DNA of 40,198 bases from Flavobacteriales bacterium (GTDB taxonomy: Bacteria; Bacteroidota; Bacteroidia; Flavobacteriales_G; Salibacteraceae), in NCBI GenBank assembly GCA_020435995.1, contig JAGQYO010000019.1, forward strand, positions 1 to 40,198, read 5' to 3'. Below the pieces are notes generated by a model. That model did not search any database and was not told the DNA's origin. It saw only the letters and a program-made list of their open reading frames with translations. The position numbers were made by a program, and so were the translations under genes. Below are positions 33,349 through 40,198 of the stretch, one piece after another (the stretch's first letter is position 1; every line of letters starts with the position of its first letter).

Positions 33349-34929
33349 TTATTTTGCGTATTTTGAAGATAAATCAGCTGCAACATCAGCAAGCACATCA
33401 GTGATGTCATCATTGATTTTACCAGCTCTGAGTGCCTCTAAAGTGTCCTTATGGTTATCCTCTAAAAACGCCAAATATTCTTTTTCAAATTCTTTGATTT
33501 TTACAACAGGAACTTTGCTCAACAATCCTTTTGTTCCACAGTAAATAATCGCAATTTGCTTTTCTACCGCCATTGGATCATTTTCTCTTTGCTTAAGAAT
33601 CTCCACGTTTCTCTTTCCTTTTTCAAGAACACGAGTAGTGGCTGCATCCAAGTCCGATCCGAATTTAGAGAATGCCTCTAATTCGCGAAACTGTGCCTGA
33701 TCCAATTTAAGTGTTCCAGCTACCTTCTTCATGGATTTAATTTGAGCAGAACCCCCAACACGTGATACCGAAATACCAACGTTGATAGCAGGGCGAATTC
33801 CAGAAAGGAACAAGTCCGACTCCAAGAAAATCTGGCCATCTGTAATTGAAATCACATTGGTAGGAATGTATGCAGAAACGTCTCCCGCTTGGGTTTCGAT
33901 AATAGGAAGTGCCGTAAGCGAACCTCCACCTTTTACCAATCCCTTCAAGGAAGGAGGTAAATCGTTCATTTGAGCAGCGATGGTGTCATCGTTGATAACC
34001 TTGGCCGCACGCTCCAACAACCTTGAGTGAAGGTAAAATACATCACCAGGATAAGCCTCACGCCCTGGAGGTCTTCTCAGAAGAAGTGAAACCTCACGAT
34101 AAGCAACAGCTTGCTTAGATAAATCATCAAAAACAATAAGTGCAGGACGACCTGTATCTCTGAAGAACTCGCCTACACATGCACCAGCGAATGGAGCATA
34201 AAACTGCATTGGAGTTGGGTCAGAAGCATTTGCTGCAACAACCACGGTATAATCCATTGCACCAGCATCGGTCAATTTCTTCACGATTTGGGCTACCGTA
34301 GATGCTTTTTGGCTACAAGCCACATAAATACAGTAAACAGGTTCGCCTCTATCAAAAAATTCTTTCTGGTTGATGATCGTATCTATGGCAACAGTAGTTT
34401 TACCAGTCTGACGGTCACCAATAATTAATTCTCTTTGTCCTCTACCAACTGGAATCATAGCATCAATCGCCTTAATACCCGTTTGTAGTGGCTCATTTAC
34501 AGGTTGACGGAAAATTACACCTGGTGCTTTTCTTTCGATAGGCATTTCATAAGTTTCTCCTTCAATTGGACCTTTACCATCAATAGGGTTTCCTAGAGGA
34601 TCAATTACACGACCAACCATTCCTTCACCAACATTGATAGAAGCGATAAGTCTGGTCCGTTTTACTGTAGCCCCTTCTCGAATTCCTGTAGACTGCCCCA
34701 ATAGCACCGCGCCCACGTTGTCCTCTTCAAGGTTAAGTACGATACCTCTCAATCCTGTTTCGAATTCAATCAATTCACCAGCTTGCACATTAGACAAACC
34801 ATAGATTCGAGCAATACCATCCCCTACTTGGAGTACAGTTCCTACTTCTTCTAATTCAGCTTCGGATTTAAATCCAGCAAGTTGCTCTCTTAAAATCGCC
34901 GATACTTCTGCGGGTTTCAATTCAGCCAT
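33349..34929 (-). CDS. atpA: F1Fo ATP synthase alpha subunit
   Basis: This is the non-catalytic nucleotide-binding subunit of F1. The 526-aa protein has the Walker A GDRQTGKT (171-178), [17 protein letters not shown] (Walker B region), and [20 protein letters not shown]. The family segment [15 protein letters not shown] follows, with SVSRVGG just after it. The catalytic beta partner is not encoded nearby. It lies between atpH (26 nt) and atpG. Confidence 0.98.
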   Translation of the reverse strand: MAELKPAEVSAILREQLAGFKSEAELEEVGTVLQVGDGIARIYGLSNVQAGELIEFETGLRGIVLNLEEDNVGAVLLGQSTGIREGATVKRTRLIASINVGEGMVGRVIDPLGNPIDGKGPIEGETYEMPIERKAPGVIFRQPVNEPLQTGIKAIDAMIPVGRGQRELIIGDRQTGKTTVAIDTIINQKEFFDRGEPVYCIYVACSQKASTVAQIVKKLTDAGAMDYTVVVAANASDPTPMQFYAPFAGACVGEFFRDTGRPALIVFDDLSKQAVAYREVSLLLRRPPGREAYPGDVFYLHSRLLERAAKVINDDTIAAQMNDLPPSLKGLVKGGGSLTALPIIETQAGDVSAYIPTNVISITDGQIFLESDLFLSGIRPAINVGISVSRVGGSAQIKSMKKVAGTLKLDQAQFRELEAFSKFGSDLDAATTRVLEKGKRNVEILKQRENDPMAVEKQIAIIYCGTKGLLSKVPVVKIKEFEKEYLAFLEDNHKDTLEALRAGKINDDITDVLADVAADLSSKYAK

Positions 34930-34955
34930 TGTTCTTTTTATTGCGTAGGCAAGGC

Positions 34956-35513
34956 CTACATTTTAACTTTATAATCTTCTCTTACTAATTCCCTCTTGAT
35001 GTCCCTTAACTGGCGCGCAACCGACATATCAATTTGCATGTCACCTACTCGTACCACCAAACCGCCAACTATATCTGCGTTCACTTCTTCATGAATTTCG
35101 ATAGAATTGTGCTCTAATTTGGACACCAATGCCTTCATTTTTTCGCTAAAATCAGCATCCATTTCTACTGCCGTAGTTACCTTGGCAGTAAGAATTTTGT
35201 TGTTCTCGCGGTATAAATCACCAAATGACACGGCAATGCCTTCGGTTAAATGTTCTCTGTTGTTTTTGGTAATAATGGTAAAAAATCCTTTCACCATTGC
35301 ACTTGTTTCCTCTCCAAAAATGCTTAAAAATATTTTGAGCTTTTTGTCTTTGGGCACAACAGGTGAACGAAACAACACGCGCAGGTCTTTATTCTGTTGC
35401 GTTGTTTTTCTGATGATTTCCATCTCTTTGAACACGGTCTCTAATTCACCGCGTTCTTTTGCAAGAAGCAACAGTGATTTTGCGTATCTCCGAGCTATTT
35501 TACTTCCAACCAT
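34956..35513 (-). CDS. atpH: F1Fo ATP synthase delta subunit (OSCP)
   Basis: This 185-aa subunit links F1 to the peripheral stalk. The N-terminal six-helix domain ([16 protein letters not shown]) is followed by the C-terminal strand and helix region [23 protein letters not shown]. The latter is the OSCP/delta signature, and the protein ends [10 protein letters not shown]. The length is as expected. It starts 6 nt after atpF. Confidence 0.95.
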   Translation of the reverse strand: MVGSKIARRYAKSLLLLAKERGELETVFKEMEIIRKTTQQNKDLRVLFRSPVVPKDKKLKIFLSIFGEETSAMVKGFFTIITKNNREHLTEGIAVSFGDLYRENNKILTAKVTTAVEMDADFSEKMKALVSKLEHNSIEIHEEVNADIVGGLVVRVGDMQIDMSVARQLRDIKRELVREDYKVKM

Positions 35514-35519
35514 GACCTG

Positions 35520-36020
35520 TTAGTTGAAGTTAATTTCCTCGGTTAGCGTTGAAACCAATTCATTTTGCCTTTTGGCATCACCCAACTCCTTGCGCAATAC
35601 TTTTTCAGCAACCTGAATAGCCAAAGAAGATACTTGACTCTTTAGTTCTTCAAGTGCTGCGGCTTTCTCATTTTCGATAGCTTCACGGGCCTGAGCAATC
35701 ATTTTATCTCCCTCAGTTTTAGCCAAACCTTTGGCTTCACTCACGATTTTTTCTCTGGTTTCGCGTGCTGCCTTAAGCATTGCATCGCGCTCCAATCGCG
35801 CCTCTTTAAGCAATTCATCGTTTTTAGATTCTAACGCAACCAGTTCAGCTTTTGCCTTTTCGGCAGAATTTAATGCTTCGCGAATAGATTCTTCTCGTTC
35901 GGTTACGGAATTTAAAATTGGCTTCCAAGCAAATTTTCTAAGCAAAAACATAAGGCCCAAAAAGAGCAATGTGTGCCAGAAGAAAAGACCAACCGAAAAC
36001 TGTTCTACTAATTTTTCCAA
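35520..36020 (-). CDS. atpF: F1Fo ATP synthase b subunit
   Basis: This is the peripheral stalk subunit: 166 aa, an N-terminal membrane helix (about 8-25, VGLFFWHTLLFLGLMFLLRKF) and then a long charged coiled coil rich in Ala, Glu, Lys and Arg. WKPILNSVTEREESIREAL is the typical junction. It is separated from atpE by 74 nt that contain a strong hairpin, unlike the other tight junctions of the operon. Confidence 0.95.
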   Translation of the reverse strand: MEKLVEQFSVGLFFWHTLLFLGLMFLLRKFAWKPILNSVTEREESIREALNSAEKAKAELVALESKNDELLKEARLERDAMLKAARETREKIVSEAKGLAKTEGDKMIAQAREAIENEKAAALEELKSQVSSLAIQVAEKVLRKELGDAKRQNELVSTLTEEINFN

Positions 36021-36050
36021 AACGGTAACTTATTAATATTATTCAAATAA

Positions 36051-36087
36051 AAAGGACAACTCCAACCAACCGTTGGAGTTGTCTTTT
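36051..36087 (-). terminator. hairpin between atpE and atpF (attenuator or processing site)
   Basis: A perfect 12-bp stem (36055-36066 with 36072-36083) closes a 5-nt loop, flanked by A- and T-rich sequence. On the transcribed minus strand it is followed by CTTTTTATTT, resembling a weak intrinsic terminator. It sits where c-subunit expression must exceed that of b. Confidence 0.65.
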
Positions 36088-36094
36088 AAAAAAA

Positions 36095-36286
36095 TTAAAC
36101 TGCAAATAATGCAGCAAAACCGATTCCCTCGATAAGTGCCGCAGCGATAAGCATCGCAGTTTGAATTTTGTTAGTAGCCTCAGGTTGACGAGCGATAGCG
36201 TCCATCGCTGATCCACCAATTCTACCTATACCCAAACCTGCACCGATTACTATCAGGCCTGCTCCTACCATTGCTGGAATTTCCAT
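36095..36286 (-). CDS. atpE: F1Fo ATP synthase c subunit (proton-type)
   Basis: This is the ring subunit: 63 aa, two membrane helices with the loop ARQPEA (32-37) and the ion-binding carboxylate Glu53 in ALIEGIGFAALF. Aligned on the ARQPEA loop, the Gln that marks Na+-binding c subunits is replaced by Ile, and the Ser-Thr after the Glu by Gly-Ile. Proton coupling is therefore inferred. The short length is common in flavobacteria. Alternate Gly residues (GAGLGIGRIGG) pack the inner helices. Confidence 0.95.
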   Translation of the reverse strand: MEIPAMVGAGLIVIGAGLGIGRIGGSAMDAIARQPEATNKIQTAMLIAAALIEGIGFAALFAV

Positions 36287-36317
36287 AATAATTGAATTTA
36301 ATAGTTAACAAAAATCA

Positions 36318-37388
36318 TTAATGATGTTCCTCGTGTTCTGCCACGGCACTGCCGAAGTAAAGCGCGGTTAACATCGTAAATATATATGCCTGTAAAAAGG
36401 CCACCAATAACTCTATCATCGATAGGAAAAATGTTAATCCCAAAAAGGCGCCACGGGCAAACCAATTATTGAAGACAAACAACAATCCTATCAAGCTCAT
36501 TAATACAATATGCCCTGCCGAAATATTCGCAAACAAACGAATCATTAAGGCAAATGGCTTGATAAACACCCCTAACAATTCAATAGGAGCCAATACAAAC
36601 TTCATGGGCACAGGCACACCTGGCATCCAAAAAATATGTTTCCAGTATTCACCTTTAGCCGTGGCTTGGGTAATAATAAATGTCAATATTGCCAATGCAA
36701 AGGTCACGGCAATGTTTCCGGTAATATTAATCCCAAGCGGGGTAAGGCCAAACAAATTCACAATCCAAATAAAGAAAAACACAGTAAGCAAATAGCTCAT
36801 GTATTTTCTGTAATGCTTCTCGCCAATGTTTGGTCTGGCAATTTCATCTCTTACAAAAATCACCAATGGCTCCAAAAATTTAGCTGCACCTGTGGGCGCT
36901 AAATCGTTTTTATAAGACTTAGCCATACTGCTGAATATCCAAAAGATAAACAGAGAAATAACAATGATGCTAAATACATTTTTTGTAATCGAAAAATCAA
37001 AAGGCTTTTCATTCAAAGCGTGGTGTGACTCATCGAATTCAAGCGTGCCCGATTCATCTGTTTTGTAAATCTTCCCGTGGTTGACAACATAATAATTGCC
37101 GTTTACCTCGGCAACAGATTCTCCATGGTGAAATTTCGATGACATAAATACCTGAAGTCCATTATCCCACAAAATAACCGGTAGTGGGAATCCATAGTGA
37201 GCTCCAGTTTCCTTATCAGAGAATAGATGAAAATCATGAGCATCCATCAAGTGGTGTTGGATGTCTTGTTTTATTTCGGCTTTAAGATCCGTTCCGGGGT
37301 TGCCTTCTTCGGAAGAAGAGGCAAAAGAAGCGCTTTGAATAAAAAGTAAGGAAACTACTAGCGCAAAAATTGACTTCTTTAACTGCAT
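36318..37388 (-). CDS. atpB: F1Fo ATP synthase a subunit
   Basis: This is the proton channel stator. The 356-aa protein has a signal-like N terminus (about 1-23) and a periplasmic extension of about 110 residues rich in His. The membrane domain follows with WIVNLFGLTPLG, the region carrying the essential Arg (MIRLFANISAGHIVLM) and the last helices ELLVAFLQAYIFTMLTALYF. The extension is usual in Bacteroidota. A consensus promoter lies upstream at 37423-37452. Confidence 0.96.
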   Translation of the reverse strand: MQLKKSIFALVVSLLFIQSASFASSSEEGNPGTDLKAEIKQDIQHHLMDAHDFHLFSDKETGAHYGFPLPVILWDNGLQVFMSSKFHHGESVAEVNGNYYVVNHGKIYKTDESGTLEFDESHHALNEKPFDFSITKNVFSIIVISLFIFWIFSSMAKSYKNDLAPTGAAKFLEPLVIFVRDEIARPNIGEKHYRKYMSYLLTVFFFIWIVNLFGLTPLGINITGNIAVTFALAILTFIITQATAKGEYWKHIFWMPGVPVPMKFVLAPIELLGVFIKPFALMIRLFANISAGHIVLMSLIGLLFVFNNWFARGAFLGLTFFLSMIELLVAFLQAYIFTMLTALYFGSAVAEHEEHH

Positions 37389-37422
37389 TTTATTGTCGTT
37401 TGAAGACCTTTAAAATTTCGCG

Positions 37423-37452
37423 CAAAAGTAAGGATTCTCTTTCACCAGCCAA
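37423..37452 (-). promoter_or_regulatory. internal promoter before atpB (TTG-N19-TACTTTTG)
   Basis: On the minus strand, TTG (37450-37452) and TACTTTTG (37423-37430) are exactly 19 bp apart, the best full consensus promoter in the window. It would drive atpBEFHAG separately from the two upstream small genes, with a leader of about 28-30 nt. Confidence 0.65.
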
Positions 37453-37495
37453 GGATTTACACCCGCATTTTTTTTAGGCAAAAATTAACGGGCCT

Positions 37496-37876
37496 CTAAT
37501 CCTTCGAAAGCTTGTGAATCAATAACTTAGTATTTACAAAAAGACAGGTAGCGTAGGGCGCAAAAAAGGCGAAGAACTCGGCCCTCGATATGTTTCCATC
37601 TTGCAAAAAGGAAGGATAAAAGAAAATAAAGAAAAAAATGAATTTTATTAACCCTCCAAACATGAACAAAAACCCAGCATTATCCTTAAAACGAGAAGGC
37701 GGATGTAACACCACTCCCATAATGGCAGTTGCCAGCAAAAAATTAACCAGATAGGCCCACACAATTTTGTTGGCCAACAACGGAAATTGGAGATAATAAA
37801 GTGCCCCCACGTGCAAGCCAAACACAACTACACACCAGAAAAAAAGAATAGAGGCATATCTCAAAAAAAGTGACAT
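37496..37876 (-). CDS. membrane protein of the ATP synthase operon (DUF6168-like)
   Basis: The 126-aa protein has about four membrane helices (about 7-27, 34-57, 68-88, 100-118). It occupies the position where AtpI-type assembly proteins are found. From memory it resembles DUF6168 members found before atpB in flavobacteria. The function is unknown; a role in Fo assembly is inference from position. It is 7 nt downstream of the AtpZ-like gene. Confidence 0.65.
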   Translation of the reverse strand: MSLFLRYASILFFWCVVVFGLHVGALYYLQFPLLANKIVWAYLVNFLLATAIMGVVLHPPSRFKDNAGFLFMFGGLIKFIFFFIFFYPSFLQDGNISRAEFFAFFAPYATCLFVNTKLLIHKLSKD

Positions 37877-37883
37877 AGCAGAC

Positions 37884-38123
37884 TTATTTATTGAGCCGGT
37901 TAAGTGTTTTTATGGCATAATACATCGCAAAAGAAACGGAAAGTAAAACCATGGCGAGGGAAAACCAATTCTTTTCCATAGGAAATTGGTCATCAAGCCA
38001 GCTCCCAAACCAAGAGCCTAGGCCTATTATCAGTGCAATTTGCATCCCCAAACCAGAATAACGGAGAATGGATGTTTTGCCCCTCTGAGGCTTATTATCA
38101 TTTTCGATTTCTTCTGTGGCCAT
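37884..38123 (-). CDS. AtpZ/AtpI family protein
   Basis: This is a 79-aa protein with an N-terminal polar segment and two membrane helices (about 23-40 and 52-70). It contains LRYSGLGMQIALIIGLGSWFGSWLD, typical of AtpZ/AtpI proteins that accompany the F1Fo operon and assist c-ring assembly or Mg2+/Ca2+ transport. ATG 38123 is chosen over a TTG at 38132 that overlaps the -7 box TAGTTTTG (38130-38137). It is the first gene of the operon. Confidence 0.8.
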   Translation of the reverse strand: MATEEIENDNKPQRGKTSILRYSGLGMQIALIIGLGSWFGSWLDDQFPMEKNWFSLAMVLLSVSFAMYYAIKTLNRLNK

Positions 38124-38129
38124 TAACGA

Positions 38130-38137
38130 CAAAACTA
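38130..38137 (-). promoter_or_regulatory. -7 box TAGTTTTG of the ATP synthase operon
   Basis: This perfect TAnnTTTG match on the minus strand ends 6 nt before the ATG at 38123. It is only 12 bp from the divergent tatA box, so each promoter's upstream element would overlap the other's core. Confidence 0.5.
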
Positions 38138-38149
38138 TCCTTTATTTTC

Positions 38150-38157
38150 TACCTTTG
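38150..38157 (+). promoter_or_regulatory. -7 box TACCTTTG of tatA
   Basis: This is a perfect TAnnTTTG match, 23 nt before the tatA ATG at 38181. It argues against a GTG start at 38157, which lies within the box. Confidence 0.5.
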
Positions 38158-38180
38158 TGGCCAATTTAAATCACAACATC

Positions 38181-38345
38181 ATGGCAATAGGTCCTTGGCA
38201 AATCATATTAATTATAGTTGTTGTTCTTTTACTTTTTGGAGGCAAAAAAATTCCAGAATTGATGCGCGGCCTTGGAAGCGGCATAAAGGAATTTAAGGAT
38301 GCGTCAAAAGGAGATGACGAAAAGAAGATTGACGAAAAAAAATAA
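38181..38345 (+). CDS. tatA: Sec-independent (twin-arginine) translocase subunit TatA
   Basis: This pore-forming subunit of the Tat system exports folded proteins. The 54-aa protein has a membrane helix (about 5-21), the hinge [14 protein letters not shown] and an amphipathic helix [11 protein letters not shown], then a charged tail. ATG 38181 gives the standard TatA start. No tatC is seen next to it. The minimal size is normal for the phylum. A terminator follows. Confidence 0.92.
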   Translation: MAIGPWQIILIIVVVLLLFGGKKIPELMRGLGSGIKEFKDASKGDDEKKIDEKK

Positions 38346-38372
38346 TTGATTAGAAAATAATCAAAACCCCTA

Positions 38373-38398
38373 GGGTAAGTGTTGACTTGCCCTTTTTT
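38373..38398 (+). terminator. terminator after tatA
   Basis: GGGTAAGT (38373-38380) pairs with ACTTGCCC (38385-38392, one G-U pair) around GTTG, followed by six T. It ends the tatA transcript only 12 nt before gatA. Confidence 0.8.
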
Positions 38399-38409
38399 GT
38401 TTCCAAAAG

Positions 38410-39831
38410 ATGACGGCACCTCGGTCCTTAAAACAAGTTCAAGAGAATATATCTTCGGGCGAATACACGCTACCTGAGTTAATAGACTTCTATTTAAACC
38501 AGATAGAAAAACAAAAAAACCTCAATGTATTTCTCGAGGTTTGGTCAAAAGAAGCTCGTGAAAAAGCGACAATTATTCAGCAAAAATTAAAAGACGGAAC
38601 TGCCGGTCGATTAGCTGGAATGGTTATCGGCTTAAAGGACAATATTGTTTACAAAGGGCATAAGGTATCCGCCTCCTCCAAAATTCTAGAGGGTTTTGAA
38701 TCGCTTTTTTCGGCAACTGTGGTGGAGCGTTTGCTCGCAGAAGATGCCCTGTTTATTGGCAGATTAAATTGTGATGAATTTGCAATGGGCTCTTCCAATG
38801 AAAACTCAGCTTTTGGCCCAGTAAAAAACCCACTTGACCCGTCACGAGTTCCCGGAGGTTCTTCTGGAGGTTCTGCAGCTTCGGTTGCCGGCGATATGTG
38901 CTTGGCTTCCTTGGGTTCGGATACTGGCGGCTCCATCAGGCAGCCCGCAAGTTTTTGCGGAGTAGTGGGGCTAAAACCCACTTATGGAAGAATTTCTCGC
39001 CATGGCCTTATTGCCTACGCTTCAAGTATGGATCAAATTGGGCCATTTACACATACCGTAGCTGACGCAGCTCTGCTTTTAGAAGTAATGGCTGGCAAAG
39101 ATGAATATGACAATACTGCTTCTTCAACTCCAGTAGATACTTACACTTCTTTTTTACCACAAGCCAATAAAAGAATTGCGGTAATTAAAGAGTGCCTGGA
39201 TGCTGAAGGGATTGATCCAGAGGTAAAAGCAACATTCGATAAATACATCGACCAACTTAAATCTTCGGGACACGAAATAAAATTTGTGTCATTTCCCTAT
39301 TTGGATGAATTAGTGCCTTGTTACAACGTGCTATCCAATGCAGAAGCTTCCAGTAACCTATCTCGTTTTGATGGAATGCGTTATGGCTACCGTTCGGCCA
39401 ATTCGGAGGATGTGCCAACCACCTACTCAAAAAGTCGATCTGAAGGTTTTGGAAAAGAAGTTAAAAGACGCATCATGCTTGGGACCTTTGTTTTAAGCAC
39501 AGGATATTACGAGGCATATTATTCTAAGGCCCAAAAAGTAAGGCGACTCATTCAAAACAAGACCAATGAAATATTGGCTGACTGCGATTTTATCCTAACC
39601 CCAACTTCGCCACACACCGCATTTAAGTTTGGCGAAAATTCTCACGATCCAGTGGCCATGTACCTAGAGGACATCTACACCGTGCAAGCAAATTTGGCGG
39701 GAATTCCAGGTGTTTCCTTACCCCTATTTGCGCACTCTAACGGATTGCCCTTTGGGCTCCAATTGATGTCGGCCAAATTTAAAGAGAAGGAGTTGCTCTC
39801 TTTTTCAAACGAATTAATGGAAGGTCGTTAA
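38410..39831 (+). CDS. gatA: Asp-tRNA(Asn)/Glu-tRNA(Gln) amidotransferase subunit A
   Basis: GatA hydrolyses glutamine to supply ammonia for making Gln-tRNA or Asn-tRNA in the GatCAB complex. The 473-aa protein carries the amidase Ser-Ser-Lys triad: Lys76 (IGLKDN), Ser151 (PGGSSGGSAA) and Ser175 (GSDTGGSIRQPA). These equal the S. aureus residues with a shift of three. The gatB and gatC genes are not in the window. Its start lies immediately after the tatA terminator, so its own promoter, if any, must overlap that terminator. Confidence 0.96.
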   Translation: MTAPRSLKQVQENISSGEYTLPELIDFYLNQIEKQKNLNVFLEVWSKEAREKATIIQQKLKDGTAGRLAGMVIGLKDNIVYKGHKVSASSKILEGFESLFSATVVERLLAEDALFIGRLNCDEFAMGSSNENSAFGPVKNPLDPSRVPGGSSGGSAASVAGDMCLASLGSDTGGSIRQPASFCGVVGLKPTYGRISRHGLIAYASSMDQIGPFTHTVADAALLLEVMAGKDEYDNTASSTPVDTYTSFLPQANKRIAVIKECLDAEGIDPEVKATFDKYIDQLKSSGHEIKFVSFPYLDELVPCYNVLSNAEASSNLSRFDGMRYGYRSANSEDVPTTYSKSRSEGFGKEVKRRIMLGTFVLSTGYYEAYYSKAQKVRRLIQNKTNEILADCDFILTPTSPHTAFKFGENSHDPVAMYLEDIYTVQANLAGIPGVSLPLFAHSNGLPFGLQLMSAKFKEKELLSFSNELMEGR

Positions 39832-39835
39832 CCTT

Positions 39836-40198
39836 CTAGACCAAAGAAATTTCGAATTGGGTAAGGTTCACAAATTGCTGTACCCGTTCTTGTACATCTT
39901 GATCGCTCAATTCAAGTAGTCTCTCAGCGCCAAATTTCTCTACACAAAACGAAGCCAACGCCGAACCATAAATTATAGCTCTTTTCATGTTCTCAAAAGA
40001 AATATCTTGTGTTGAGCTTAAGTAGCCAATAAAACCACCCGCAAATGTATCTCCGGCGCCAGTTGGGTCAAAAACTTCTTCTAAAGGAAGTGCTGGAGCA
40101 TAAAAAACCTCATTGTTTCTGTTGAACAATAAAGCGCCATGTTCTCCTTTTTTAATCACCAAGTACTTAGGCCCTAGCTCTATGATTTTTTGAGCTGC
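39836..40198 (-). CDS. PfkB-family carbohydrate/nucleoside kinase (partial)
   Basis: The frame is open to the window's end, so the N terminus is missing. The visible 120 residues include the ribokinase-type ATP/substrate signature DPTGAGDTFAGGFIGYLS with the catalytic Asp in GAGD, preceded by LVIKKGEHGALLF. Such kinases phosphorylate sugars or nucleosides; the substrate is unknown. It is convergent with gatA, 4 nt away. Confidence 0.88.
   Translation of the reverse strand, partial: AAQKIIELGPKYLVIKKGEHGALLFNRNNEVFYAPALPLEEVFDPTGAGDTFAGGFIGYLSSTQDISFENMKRAIIYGSALASFCVEKFGAERLLELSDQDVQERVQQFVNLTQFEISLV

Noticed and set aside
35731-36036. Plus-strand frame opposite atpF
   Set aside because: Same artefact of antisense to a charged coiled coil.
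32428-38123. Missing atpD/atpC as a deletion or pseudogene event
   Set aside because: The operon ends with a clean terminator and split ATP synthase loci are known in Bacteroidota.
38157-38180. GTG-started longer TatA
   Set aside because: The GTG is part of the -7 box, and the standard TatA start is the ATG at 38181.

Overview
The window looks like a chromosomal segment of a Bacteroidota bacterium, most likely in the class Flavobacteriia. Base composition is moderately AT-rich. Many genes are preceded by the Bacteroidota sigma-factor -7 box (TAnnTTTG) instead of an E. coli -10 box, and Shine-Dalgarno sequences are mostly absent. Several small lineage-restricted families are present (IPExxxVDY protein, DUF6341/DUF6427 beside purD, a DUF6168-like protein in the ATP synthase operon). 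Nearly all of the window is coding. There is no CRISPR array, prophage, transposase or rRNA. The only tRNA-like sequence is a broken or duplicated tRNA 3' end at the left edge.

Layout. 1-224: tRNA-3'-end and terminator remnants. 273-4728: moaA, a TonB-family protein (-), recJ and an EamA exporter (-). 4825-10615: a housekeeping block with pheS, acpP-fabF-rnc, an IPExxxVDY gene, pyk and a bacilliredoxin. 10647-15914: a signalling-type locus with a small membrane anti-sigma-like protein and an ECF sigma factor, divergent from a 549-aa exported protein of unknown function that overlaps by 4 nt a large beta-propeller/Y_Y_Y membrane protein lacking any kinase or DNA-binding output domain. 15938-26825: envelope and accessory genes, namely a His-rich CDF metal exporter, a small membrane protein, a DUF4136 lipoprotein plus a beta-barrel protein, a FAD oxidoreductase, an NdpA-like nucleoid protein, a PH-like membrane protein, cardiolipin synthase, a YkuE-type metallophosphoesterase, an OmpA-family lipoprotein and a thioredoxin-fold protein. 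27036-32269: purD, DUF6341 (-), DUF6427, a Ycf48-like lipoprotein, gpsA and pnuC. 32428-38123 (-): F1Fo ATP synthase genes atpZ-like, DUF6168-like, atpB, E, F, H, A, G, without the beta and epsilon genes. 38181-40198: tatA, gatA and a truncated PfkB-family kinase.

How the genes fit together. The core is central metabolism and information processing: fatty acid initiation/elongation, glycolysis, phospholipid precursor (GpsA) and cardiolipin synthesis, Phe-tRNA and Gln/Asn-tRNA synthesis, and ATP synthesis. The most likely place for an undescribed system is the sigma / anti-sigma / propeller locus at 10647-15914. There a sensor-like periplasmic propeller with no cytoplasmic output sits beside a membrane anti-sigma-like protein.

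Two non-coding patterns also stand out. First, nine genes have a -7 box ending only 4-7 nt before the start codon, which predicts leaderless or near-leaderless mRNAs. Second, a tandem GTTAACGA motif with 10-11 bp spacing occurs both at the TonB-family promoter and in the sigma/propeller divergent promoter region. All calls come from reading the sequence and translations; no database search was run.
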